A DNA stretch of 64,000 nt from Rickettsiales bacterium. Lineage in GTDB: Bacteria; Pseudomonadota; Alphaproteobacteria; Rickettsiales; Deianiraeaceae. Shown here piece by piece: positions 26,442 through 34,881 of the stretch. Numbering within the stretch: the stretch's first letter is position 1; each line of letters begins with the position of its first letter. The stretch covers positions 1 through 64,000 of the forward strand of contig JAFSXM010000021.1 in the NCBI GenBank assembly GCA_017444095.1. Direction: 5' to 3'. The notes under the pieces were generated by a model, which was not told the origin of the DNA, did not search any database, and saw nothing but the letters and a program-made list of their open reading frames with translations. Both the position numbers and the translations under genes were made by a program.

Positions 26442-28163
26442 ATTTGCGTCGTTGCAACATCCAAATCTTCCAAGATTAATTAGTCCAAGTGTTGCAATAT
26501 TCCAGAAAATTTTGTCCTTCAGCGGTTCTTCGTCTAACCAGAATGGCCGGCGAGTAGTTTTGGTATTTTCTGTATCATCTTCAATTATAGTTATGTTTTC
26601 TTCTTTCTGTGTTTCAACATCAGACCGCATTTCTGGATGTTCATTTTCTTCTTTCTGTGGTTCAACATCTAACTTCAATTCTGGATGTTTTGTGAGTATA
26701 TCATTAACCGCAAAGTCATCCGCCAAGCAATGATTTTTTTGCATTAAAACAAATTGTGTTTTTTCATATTCTTTTAACTTATTTATGTTTTCCTCATAAT
26801 TTTTATCTTTTTTGTCTGCTGTCTCGGCGAAAAATTCACTTAAAAGCATACCGGTCATTTTATACCCAGCACCATCATCCGTTAGCTCTTGTACATAAAT
26901 AAATGGTAAACCTTTGGACATTTGGATATTAATTATCTTAATACATTCCTTGCCATATGTTGATTTTAAATCTGTAGACATACCATGAAATTCATTGTCT
27001 TCTTTCATTATTACCAGCGATTTAACTGGAAATACATATTGTAGTTCATCATGATATGTTTCTTCTTTATCAGAGAACAAAATGCATTCATTATATAATA
27101 ATGGTTTTGATAAATTGAAATTCCAGATATCCAACATAGCTCTACCGTTTACATATAAAAAAACATCATCATTCTTATATTTAATGTCTATTGTCCTAAA
27201 TTGATATTCACCATCTTTCTTTTTGTTCTCATTACATAGAGTACGCCAAGTATCTTGCAATTCCTGTAATCGATTGGTTATATTTTGATCGACTTCGAAC
27301 AATTTCATTATATCTTCCTTCTTGTAAAAAGCATTCTTAGAAATTTTTTCTTTAATATCATCCATAAGCTTATTTGTGATAGTTTCTTTGTTTACATCAA
27401 ATGGCCATTCTTGCAAGTTTGACAAAAAAGAATTAAGCCGTCCTTCCAGTCCATCATTAGTATTGTTTTTCACTAATGAATGATTTTTTATCATCAGATT
27501 TATCTTTTCTGTCAATAATAACACTATTCCTAGTTGTTGTATATCACGTTTTATTCCATTATTCTGGATATAACTAACCAATTGTTCTATACAATATAAT
27601 ATATTATCTGTATCTGCAATTAAATGCTCAATTGGCTTGTCTATTCCACTATTTATATCCACATTATGCAATATCTTTAATGTTTCCTGTTGGTCAAAAC
27701 TTTTACCCGTACTTTTATTTTTCTCCAATAAGTCCTGATTGAGTATGTTTCCATCTTCATCAAAAAGTAAACAATTCTGACAAATATTTATATCTCTTTT
27801 ACCATAAATTTTGCTATTTAATTTTTCAGTATCGTATATAAAACCAAATTTGCCAGTATAATATCCATTATGAGTAATACCGTTACCATCAAACGAACGT
27901 ATGCTTGATGATTTAAAACCACGAATAACATTACCAATACCATATTCTAATGACTTTTTGGATATTAAATCATAATTATCATCAATATATTTACTGTTAA
28001 TATCTCTATAATAGCTTACAACAATAACATTAGCTGTTTTCTGTTTATGTTTACCATCATATCTATATTTTGTCGTATATTGATATTTTTTAAAAATTTC
28101 TTTTGGTGGTAATATTTGTATGGTAGGTATATTTAGCTTATCATCTACACACTTCTCATTCAT
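26424..28163 (-). CDS. Large unknown protein with C-terminal repeat and Cys pair, effector candidate
   Basis: An unrecognised 579-residue hydrophilic protein with no signal peptide. The N-terminal third has ANVIVVSYYRDINSKY and VIRGFKSSSIRSFDGNGITHNGYYTGKFGF, which look structured; the middle is helical (about 185-330). A later domain (about 335-450) contains ..VFLYVNGRAMLDIWNF.. and DGAGYKMTGMLLSEFF. Near the C-terminus (about 505-536) a 16-residue unit is repeated twice (HPELKLDVEPQKEEN / HPEMRSDVETQKEEN). The end reads IATLGLINLGRFGCCNDANNTATL, a short hydrophobic stretch then a Cys pair. Size, hydrophilicity, repeats and absence of homology cues fit a T4SS effector; this is inference. Confidence 0.6.
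   Translation of the reverse strand: MNEKCVDDKLNIPTIQILPPKEIFKKYQYTTKYRYDGKHKQKTANVIVVSYYRDINSKYIDDNYDLISKKSLEYGIGNVIRGFKSSSIRSFDGNGITHNGYYTGKFGFIYDTEKLNSKIYGKRDINICQNCLLFDEDGNILNQDLLEKNKSTGKSFDQQETLKILHNVDINSGIDKPIEHLIADTDNILYCIEQLVSYIQNNGIKRDIQQLGIVLLLTEKINLMIKNHSLVKNNTNDGLEGRLNSFLSNLQEWPFDVNKETITNKLMDDIKEKISKNAFYKKEDIMKLFEVDQNITNRLQELQDTWRTLCNENKKKDGEYQFRTIDIKYKNDDVFLYVNGRAMLDIWNFNLSKPLLYNECILFSDKEETYHDELQYVFPVKSLVIMKEDNEFHGMSTDLKSTYGKECIKIINIQMSKGLPFIYVQELTDDGAGYKMTGMLLSEFFAETADKKDKNYEENINKLKEYEKTQFVLMQKNHCLADDFAVNDILTKHPELKLDVEPQKEENEHPEMRSDVETQKEENITIIEDDTENTKTTRRPFWLDEEPLKDKIFWNIATLGLINLGRFGCCNDANNTATL
26596..26691. repeat. 48-bp imperfect tandem repeat, two copies, in frame
   Basis: Copy 1 is 26596-26643 and copy 2 is 26644-26691; both begin TTTTCTTCTTTCTGTG (minus-strand coding). 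The unit is 16 codons long, so copy-number change would keep the reading frame of the gene at 26424. The copies differ at roughly ten positions, so the duplication is not very recent. Confidence 0.85.
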
Positions 28164-28208
28164 TTACATAACGATATTATAATATAAATTTTCGTCAACA
28201 ATGCAATC

Positions 28209-29042
28209 TTACTTCTTGCCATCGGCTAAATTTCTGGCAAGACCTCGTAATGTCTCATTAAAAACACATACCGTTTCACTTCCATTTCTTAGTGTGAAAA
28301 CGGCATTTGTGCCCTCTACCATAAAGTATTGATTAACTATACGATAGTTAACTGGGCTTTCATTTCCATCACTATCAACACTAAAAGTAGCAGGTATAAT
28401 ACCACCTTCACGAAATTCAAAATAAGTAAATCTCCCATCATCAAAAATCTTTATTGGTGTAATGCTTATGTCTCCACTAACTGTATAGTTAAAATTATAT
28501 TTATCAGCACTCGCTAAGTCTGGCACTTTACTTGTATTATATTGAATAATAGAACCATTAGCACTTGCATTCCCATTATCATTCCTTTTAGGATTTGTAT
28601 ATCTAAATTTAATATTATAAGGAACATCTTTATCAATGGCACCATTCGCAGTCCTTGGGTGCATTTCAAAATAATATGTCCTTCTATTAGTCATAACCGT
28701 CATTGTTGTCTCGGCATCTTCAATAACTGGTGTAAGCAACATCATATTCACCATTGTTGTTATAGACCAAGCATTTGGCTTTGGAAGATAAATAGTTTCA
28801 ATCTTCTCATCACTTGCAAATTCAATCTGAACCGGATGTTGATAATACCCTTCAAAATAATAAATACCATTTGTTCTGTAAAGCCAAGTTTTAAAATGTC
28901 CATCAGAACCTGTCCTTTGTGGATATATGGTTGCAGATATTGATATATTGGTAAAATAAAATAGATATAAAGACAAGTTAATTAAAAGCAATGTCAAAAC
29001 ATATGCACTTTTTTTCACCATCACCATATATCTGTTTTGCAA
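28209..29042 (-). CDS. virB9: Type IV secretion outer-membrane core subunit VirB9, copy 2
   Basis: Second VirB9, 277 residues, clearly diverged from copy 1. The N-terminal hydrophobic segment (SAYVLTLLLINLSLYLFYF) is a signal peptide or anchor. The CagX core keeps IYLPKPNAWSITTMVNMMLLTP and TTMTVMTNRRTYYFEMHPR. The C-terminal domain keeps ITPIKIFDDGRFTYFEF and SETVCVFNETLRG, matching the TPITIFDDG motif expected for a functional VirB7-binding end. Follows virB8 copy 2 by six bases. Rickettsiales typically carry such duplicated VirB8/VirB9; the second set may form alternative core complexes. Confidence 0.92.
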   Translation of the reverse strand: MQNRYMVMVKKSAYVLTLLLINLSLYLFYFTNISISATIYPQRTGSDGHFKTWLYRTNGIYYFEGYYQHPVQIEFASDEKIETIYLPKPNAWSITTMVNMMLLTPVIEDAETTMTVMTNRRTYYFEMHPRTANGAIDKDVPYNIKFRYTNPKRNDNGNASANGSIIQYNTSKVPDLASADKYNFNYTVSGDISITPIKIFDDGRFTYFEFREGGIIPATFSVDSDGNESPVNYRIVNQYFMVEGTNAVFTLRNGSETVCVFNETLRGLARNLADGKK

Positions 29043-29048
29043 ACAATC

Positions 29049-29765
29049 TTATTCTTTAATTTCAACTTTTGAATAGTCATAAACCTTAAAATCAATAGCT
29101 TGATTGGTTTCCATAATTTTTCCTCTGTTTAAAGAAAAAGTTATTTGCACTCTATATCGTTTTTTTATCTCACTTTGATTTGAAAATATCCTTGCGGTAA
29201 AAATAACATTAGCAATATTAGGTTGAGACTTACTGATGATTGAGTAAACTTTATCAGTTAACATACTTTGTTGACTTAAAAAATCAATTTTTTCTATACT
29301 AATATCCTTTTGTTGATTAGATAATAACAAAGATAAATCGCCGTAATCATCTCTGTAAACACCATCAATATATTTTTGATACACGGAACTACTTGAAGTA
29401 TTTTTGATAATTTGTGCTTTCTCATGCAACATATGCATAGCTGATTTATTATTTTTATTAAAATTCAGTTTTTCCATATTTTCAATATACTTAGTTATTA
29501 GAAATTTATACAAAAAGCCATCAACTCTTTCATTGATATTAAATTGTTGTAGCTTTAATGATAGCCCTGCATTACGATTTGTATAAACTACATATTGTTT
29601 AACATCATCTTTGGTGTTATAAAATATTTTAAGAACAGAAAATACTTGAAATAAACAAAATATAAGCACAGCAAATATAGCTATAAATATATTTCTATCT
29701 CTTGCACAACGAATATAAATTGCATCATACCATTTCAATGCATCATTATAATAGTCTTTATCCAC
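29049..29765 (-). CDS. virB8: Type IV secretion inner-membrane protein VirB8, copy 2
   Basis: Second VirB8, 238 residues: cytoplasmic N-terminus (KWYDAIYIRCARDRN), one transmembrane segment (about 26-46, FIAIFAVLIFCLFQVFSVL) and a periplasmic domain with KFLITKYIENMEKLN and SKSQPNIANVIFTARIF. The only suitable start is GTG (29765) followed by GATAAAGAC. Sequence similarity to copy 1 is low apart from the topology, so the two pairs probably duplicated long ago. The gene begins 42 bases downstream of the tRNA-Ala gene. Confidence 0.85.
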   Translation of the reverse strand: MDKDYYNDALKWYDAIYIRCARDRNIFIAIFAVLIFCLFQVFSVLKIFYNTKDDVKQYVVYTNRNAGLSLKLQQFNINERVDGFLYKFLITKYIENMEKLNFNKNNKSAMHMLHEKAQIIKNTSSSSVYQKYIDGVYRDDYGDLSLLLSNQQKDISIEKIDFLSQQSMLTDKVYSIISKSQPNIANVIFTARIFSNQSEIKKRYRVQITFSLNRGKIMETNQAIDFKVYDYSKVEIKE

Positions 29766-29807
29766 AGAATGAAAGAACCTTGGTATTTTTTAAATTCAAG
29801 AAAATAT

Positions 29808-29884
29808 TGGTGGAGACAGAGGGATTCGAACCCTCGACCTCCTGCTTGCAAAGCAGGCGTTCTAACCAACTGAACTATGTCCCC
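29808..29884 (-). tRNA. trnA: tRNA-Ala (anticodon TGC)
   Basis: Minus strand: acceptor GGGGACA/TGTCTCC, D-arm GTTC AGTTGGTTA GAAC, anticodon stem CCTGC/GCAGG with loop TTTGCAA (anticodon TGC), T-arm GAGGG TTCGAAT CCCTC, discriminator A, and an encoded 3' CCA (29808-29810). A complete, normal cloverleaf. Located outside any rRNA operon. Confidence 0.97.
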
Positions 29885-30029
29885 TGCTTGGAATAACATT
29901 CGTAGCACATAAAGCAATTTTTAATTTTCAAGAGATTTTAGTTTAACCATGCTCTATTACCATAAATCTTTGATAGTTCACCACACATACAATCTATATT
30001 GGCTCAATACAATAAGCTAATCATTTATT

Positions 30030-30968
30030 TTATAATTTTTTATGCGAATAAACAATAGATATTGCATTGGCAATCAAAATTATAATCGTGCTAATTGCCT
30101 GTTTTTCAGTAATTATTTCTCCAAGAACAATACCGCTAATAATAATTGCAAAAATAATTCTTGTAAAGCGAATTGGCTGTAAAGAAGCAACATTTGAAAA
30201 TTTACAAGATAAATACACTCCACCACTTTCCATTATGTCAAATATTGCAATCAACACAGCACACTTGATATAATTGATATTAAACTCTTTGCAAAATGGA
30301 TTAAAAGTTGATAACAATATTTTTGTATTAAATCCAGATAGCAAAAAAACTACAATTCCAAGAATAATTGCATTTGTAAATAATGCAAAAACTATTGGTC
30401 TAAAATCTAAAAATTTTTTCTGTAAAATTACACCAATTGGCAAAATAATAGAATTAGCAAAAATAAAAATTATACCAATACCAGTATTGCCAAGCCTAAA
30501 ATCTCCAATAGTAGCATATACTACGGCCGTAATGCAGGCTAAAAGAGACAATGCTGTTATTTTGTTAAAGTCTTTTTCCTTCAATATTATTTTTCCAAAA
30601 AAACACATCCACAATGGAACCAATAACATAATTAATGCACCAGTGTTAACCGGTGTTGTTTGTAGACCGGTATTGTATAGCACAATATCAGCTGAATATA
30701 GCATAGCTAATAGTAAAATTATGAGTATTTTTTTTGTTATATGTTTAGATTTAACAAATGAAATTAGATACTTAATAGAAAATGGTAATAAAATTATAAT
30801 AGATGCAATACAACGAATTAATATAACTTCATATAAACCAATATTGAGGTTTGTAGTGTAATATTTTATAAATGTTCCTTGTAAAGCATTGCCAAAACTA
30901 CCGATTAAGGCAATTAAACAGGCAAACAAAAATCCTTTTTTTATTGTCATAAACCTTGTGTTTGCCAC
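30030..30968 (-). CDS. DMT/EamA-family permease
   Basis: A 312-residue membrane protein with ten hydrophobic segments arranged as two EamA repeats; the start of each is visible (GSFGNALQGTFIKYYT; ILPIGVILQKKFLDFRP). Drug/metabolite transporter family members in Rickettsiales include S-adenosylmethionine and other metabolite importers, so a nutrient-uptake role from the host is plausible; substrate cannot be told from the sequence. ATG at 30968 is followed by RFMTIKKGF, so a second start at M7 is possible. It ends 17 bases before rnd-like 30986 begins its own downstream end; both are on the minus strand. Confidence 0.85.
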   Translation of the reverse strand: MANTRFMTIKKGFLFACLIALIGSFGNALQGTFIKYYTTNLNIGLYEVILIRCIASIIILLPFSIKYLISFVKSKHITKKILIILLLAMLYSADIVLYNTGLQTTPVNTGALIMLLVPLWMCFFGKIILKEKDFNKITALSLLACITAVVYATIGDFRLGNTGIGIIFIFANSIILPIGVILQKKFLDFRPIVFALFTNAIILGIVVFLLSGFNTKILLSTFNPFCKEFNINYIKCAVLIAIFDIMESGGVYLSCKFSNVASLQPIRFTRIIFAIIISGIVLGEIITEKQAISTIIILIANAISIVYSHKKL

Positions 30969-30985
30969 ATATGTTTGCTATTTAT

Positions 30986-31633
30986 CTAATGTCTATTTTC
31001 ATCACGACATCTAAATAAATCCTCTTCAAAACCCATAATATCTGCCGTGCAAATATTATCTACGAATTGCATAAATTTTAATGCAATCTCATATCTGCCA
31101 CTTTTTTTCAACATATCGCTTAACACATTTCTTAATTCATGTAAATAAATTACATCATTTGCAGCATAAGATTTTTGTGCATTGCTTAACTCGTCAGCCC
31201 CCCAATAGCTACATTGTTGTTCTTTTTTTAATTCAACATGCAAAAGTTCACTAACAAGAGTTTTTAAACTATGACTATCTGTATATGTTCTTGCAAAACG
31301 AGAGGCAATTTTTGTGCAAAAAATGTTCTTTATACTTTCGATACCAAGATATTTCCTCATTATTGCGATATCAAATCGTGCATAATGAAAAATTTTCTGT
31401 CTATTTTCATCAAGCAAAAACTTTTTTAGATTTTTACAAGAATAATCATAGCTACTTGCTGGAAAATGCACTAAGTAAACATTATCACTTTCATCGCGAA
31501 TTTGTATTACACACAACCTATCTCTAATATTGTATTTTAGCCCCATTGCCTCCGTATCAATAGCAATAGAACCTTTTAAATCAACATTATCAGGCAAATC
31601 ATTGACAAAATATTTTGTTTTTATGTTTTCCAT
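30986..31633 (-). CDS. RNase D-like 3'-5' exoribonuclease
   Basis: Single DEDD-family exonuclease domain, 215 residues, without the HRDC domains of full-length RNase D. Exo I is IAIDTEAMGL (D-x-E), exo II lies in KIFHYARFDIAIM (conserved D) and exo III in KSYAANDVIYLHELR (Y-x3-D, DEDDy type). Such short forms are common in Alphaproteobacteria and act in tRNA 3' end or RNA maturation. The DMT permease lies 17 bases downstream on the same strand. Confidence 0.9.
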   Translation of the reverse strand: MENIKTKYFVNDLPDNVDLKGSIAIDTEAMGLKYNIRDRLCVIQIRDESDNVYLVHFPASSYDYSCKNLKKFLLDENRQKIFHYARFDIAIMRKYLGIESIKNIFCTKIASRFARTYTDSHSLKTLVSELLHVELKKEQQCSYWGADELSNAQKSYAANDVIYLHELRNVLSDMLKKSGRYEIALKFMQFVDNICTADIMGFEEDLFRCRDENRH

Positions 31634-31944
31634 ATATTGATATAAACTTATTATAACTGGCGAGTTATGTGTTTATAAATGTAATTGTCAAGGAGGTTTG
31701 TTTTATGTCAGCTCCGTTTAAATAAACTCTTGATAAATCAAATAAATGGTTTTTTTTGAAAACCAACTTATGTCAGTATTGAGATATACAATAATCTTTT
31801 CCAAACAATACCTTTATAAGGTTTAACTTGCATATTTATGATATAAAAAAAACAAGAATTTGTCTAAACCGAGCATTGATATTGTTCCGCTATTGCATTA
31901 TAATATCACTTTTGTATAATGAAAATGTTTAATATATTAAATAT
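31634..31944. other. 311-base intergenic region with an isolated Shine-Dalgarno and six-codon frame
   Basis: No gene of normal size seen on either strand. It holds a perfect AAGGAGG (31690-31696) eight bases before ATG 31705, which opens a frame of only six codons ending at TAA 31725 (MSAPFK). Near the right end, TTATAATATC and TTTTGTATAA (31910-31919) are AT-rich candidates for the promoter of the gene at 31945. No recognisable tRNA, CRISPR or known riboswitch. Confidence 0.5.
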
Positions 31945-33321
31945 ATGCAAGCTTGTGTCGAAAAACATAAGAAAAAAGATAAAGATTGGTATGTGTGTAA
32001 AATATGTGCATATGCCATCGACAACTATCCTTCAATCTTAAAAAGAATGTCGAGTGTGGAATTATATTATTTATGTGAAAACTTTCTCGCACGAGATAAA
32101 TACAATAATCAAAAAAGAACTCTGCAAGAAACAGCAGATAAACTAATATCTTTTGCGAAAGGTGAATGTGTTGATGTTGATGATGTTAAGCAATTAAAAT
32201 CAGTTAATTTTCAACCATTCGAACAAGAGGCAAAAAAAGAAGATGATATAGAAAAACAACATATGAATAACCGCGAGAACACAACTCAGACAAAAAAACT
32301 CGGTCAAGGTCAATTTTCCAAAATTTATGCATTTAATAAAAAAAACATATTAAAAACTAAACATAACAATAAACAATTAGCCATTAACTTATCAACAGAT
32401 AATAAGATCGACCACCTTGGATATCGTAGTGAAAAAATTTGTATCAAAATTTTACTTTCATTGTTTGCCAGACAGACAAAGTATTACACGGATTTTATAA
32501 TGAAAACAGTAAAAGGTGATAAAAAAATAAACGAAAATCATATAATCTATCAAGATGAAGAATATTGTGACCATATAATAAATGCTGAATTTCAGAATAT
32601 TTCTAATAACGAGAAACATAAAGAAATTGCAAGAGAATTTTTGTTTTCCGCGTTCGACCATATTCATATTGATGAAATTAAGAAAGCTGGCTTTTGGTTA
32701 ACAACAAATGGTTTGGAATTTGATCAACCTCTCCGTAAGAACAGACTTCTTGATAAGAATGGCAAAATAATTGATATCGACCTATCACCATTAGAACCAA
32801 TGACAAAAGAGCATTTTCATGAATTATTTCAATTTGTAACGAAATCGAAGCAAGTTGATTGTTCTGCGATATATTCTAACTTAAAGAAAAACTTAACAAT
32901 AAGCCCAAAACTTATCGCGTATCACGCTCTTAATGAGCTAAAAAAATACGATTTTAAAGATTTCAATGACGACAAACATGCTAATTGCATTAAGGATACA
33001 TTAAAAACATATCAAAGGTTATTATCTGCAACAAAAGAGAATTTCAAAGAGATTGATACAGATATCGTGAAAATATGCGAAAAGCAGTTAACGATATATA
33101 ATGAGTATCTTGAGAAGATAGATAAATATACTTTAAAAGATTTTGAAAATGATTTTCAACAAGAACAGAAACAAATTACGTCAAAAATAAATCAATATTA
33201 TCCAATGGAAGGAATTATAAAAGGTAAAACAAAAAAACCAGAACCAATACCATTAAAAGGCTGTAATAACAATGTTGCAAAAAATCAGTCTTTAAAAGAA
33301 GGGAAAGAAATAAATGGTTAA
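31945..33321 (+). CDS. Protein-kinase-like unknown protein, effector candidate
   Basis: A 458-residue hydrophilic protein without signal peptide. Residues 118-137 read KKLGQGQFSKIYAFNKKNIL plus K137, which looks like a kinase glycine-rich loop and the ATP-binding lysine. KIIDIDLSPL (about 274-283) could be a DFG-like magnesium site, and E163 in SEKICIKILL a helix-C glutamate. No HRD motif is clear, so activity is uncertain. The N-terminal part has CKICAYAIDNYPSILKR with a CxxC, and the C-terminal third is helical (about 330-430). It ends with PLKGCNNN and a Lys-rich tail. The stop codon overlaps that of the convergent gene 33318. Function not established. Confidence 0.55.
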   Translation: MQACVEKHKKKDKDWYVCKICAYAIDNYPSILKRMSSVELYYLCENFLARDKYNNQKRTLQETADKLISFAKGECVDVDDVKQLKSVNFQPFEQEAKKEDDIEKQHMNNRENTTQTKKLGQGQFSKIYAFNKKNILKTKHNNKQLAINLSTDNKIDHLGYRSEKICIKILLSLFARQTKYYTDFIMKTVKGDKKINENHIIYQDEEYCDHIINAEFQNISNNEKHKEIAREFLFSAFDHIHIDEIKKAGFWLTTNGLEFDQPLRKNRLLDKNGKIIDIDLSPLEPMTKEHFHELFQFVTKSKQVDCSAIYSNLKKNLTISPKLIAYHALNELKKYDFKDFNDDKHANCIKDTLKTYQRLLSATKENFKEIDTDIVKICEKQLTIYNEYLEKIDKYTLKDFENDFQQEQKQITSKINQYYPMEGIIKGKTKKPEPIPLKGCNNNVAKNQSLKEGKEING

Positions 33322-33881
33322 TACTCCGCAATATATCCCTTATCCAAATAAATTGGAAGTTTCTTCAATTCATTTAAACATTTTTGATATAAAACATTGT
33401 TGTTATACCAATTACTTTTATCACAATAAAAAACATTGATAGGATAAAACATCTTTTCTGCCGTTGGAAAATACTTTGCCATTGTCATCAAAAATCTTCT
33501 TGCAACAAAATCTTTACCTAAACCAATGATTGATTTGATATTTTCAATATCGCCGAAATGTTTTTGTAAAATTGGCATTGAAAAAGCAAGGTTTTCACCA
33601 GTATTAACACTTTTATCCTCAATTAAAATATCACATTTTAAATTAAACGGTTGCAAACAATCAAGCATCATCTCACTTTCCGGTTTATGACTATTTGTTC
33701 TATCTTTTCCGCCAGTCAGCAAAATAGTCTTTACAAAACCTTCATTGTATAACTTTAAAATACCTTCTACATATTCATCAAAACCATATGTTGTCCCAAA
33801 CACAATCAATAAATCTGCTGGCTTAATTGGTGTTGTGATAAAAAGATAATCGTATATTGCATTGTAGTCCATATATTTCAT
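33318..33881 (-). CDS. YdcF/SanA-family (DUF218) protein
   Basis: ElyC/SanA/YdcF-type domain of about 187 residues; DUF218 proteins are often linked to envelope polysaccharide metabolism. Recognised by ADLLIVFGTTYGFDEYVEGI, KTILLTGGKDR, PESEMMLDCL and EDKSVNTGENLAFS, the usual order of motifs (usually S..T.EN). I start at ATG 33881 (MKYMDYNAIYDYL) because the upstream part of the frame overlaps the methyltransferase pseudogene and is not conserved. No transmembrane segment is present, unlike SanA/ElyC. The gene is the last of the minus-strand accessory group that runs down from leuS. Confidence 0.8.
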   Translation of the reverse strand: MKYMDYNAIYDYLFITTPIKPADLLIVFGTTYGFDEYVEGILKLYNEGFVKTILLTGGKDRTNSHKPESEMMLDCLQPFNLKCDILIEDKSVNTGENLAFSMPILQKHFGDIENIKSIIGLGKDFVARRFLMTMAKYFPTAEKMFYPINVFYCDKSNWYNNNVLYQKCLNELKKLPIYLDKGYIAEY

Positions 33882-33912
33882 ACAAATCGTATAATAGGCG
33901 ATAGAGCAAATA

Positions 33913-34846
33913 TTAAAGTAAATGCAAAATTCTTTCAGCAATCATTTCAATCACTGGAATGCAAACACTATTTCCTGCCTGTTTATATAAATGACAATCG
34001 CTAATTTGTGGTAAAACAAAATCTTTTGGAAAACCTTGAAATAAAAAACATTCTCGTGGTGTAAGTTTTCTAATTCCATAATTACCCAAAATCAATGGCA
34101 CATTATGCCTGCCAGTCCCCATATTTGCCGTTAAAGTTGGACATAGATTGCTTTTATTTTTCTAACATAAACCCTTCTATATTGATACATTGAGTTTTTA
34201 TCTGTAATTTCTTTTTTCAACAAATCTATCATTTTTGCATTAGTATAATAATATTTATCATCTTGTTTTTCTTTGTTTATCACATCATGAATTGTTTTTG
34301 TAAGCGGTATTTTTTCTGGAAAATCAAATTTTTCAAATTGTTCTCTATTTTTGAAACCGATAACATAAATTCTTTCCCTGTTTTGCGGAATGTTTCCATA
34401 TTCGCAAGCATTCAAAACTTTATATTTTACAAAATATCCTGCATCTTGAAAAGATTTTAACATAATTGCAAAAGTTCTTCCGTTATCATGTGAAACAAGA
34501 TTTTTTACATTTTCAAAAAAGAAAACTTTTTGTTGCTTTGCCTTCAAAATTCTTAAATATTCAAAAAATATAAATTTCCTCTTTCGTCTTCAAAACCCTT
34601 TTGATATCCTGCCATTGAAAAAGCCTAACAAGGGCTTCCGCCAGGCAATATATCGGCATCCGGAATTGTGTTTGTATCAATGCTTTTTATATCTCCTTCA
34701 AATAATAAATGCGAAAAATTTGCTCTATAAATTTGACAAGCATATCTATCAAAATCATTTGCATATACAATCTCAACACCATTATTTTTGAAGCAAAGAC
34801 ATATACCGCCAACTCCTGCGAAGAGATTAATTGCTTTGATTGTCAT
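33913..34846 (-). pseudogene. C5-cytosine DNA methyltransferase pseudogene (Dcm-like)
   Basis: The three collinear pieces together make one cytosine-C5 methyltransferase: INLFAGVGGI (motif I) and ILPGGSPC (motif IV, catalytic Cys), then AFSMAGYQKGFEDERGN and FFFENVKNLVSHDNG (motif VI, ENV), and finally MGTGRHNVPLI, RKLTPRECFLFQGFP and YKQAGNSV (motifs IX-X). Three lesions separate them: a TAG at 34625-34627 directly after the catalytic PC where family members have Gln, a lost T in a T-run near 34567, and a lost A in the AGAAAAATAAA stretch near 34160. Repairing these restores a normal ~310-residue enzyme. No active product is expected. No cognate endonuclease is visible beside it. Confidence 0.93.
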
Positions 34847-34881
34847 TGGTGAAATACTTTATTACATCATCAAGGTCTTCT

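Noticed and set aside
29758-29766. Perfect DnaA box TTATCCACA near tRNA-Ala
   Set aside because: A single 9-mer overlapping the virB8 start; no cluster of boxes, no AT-rich unwinding region, no dnaA/hemE-type neighbours. Not evidence for an origin.
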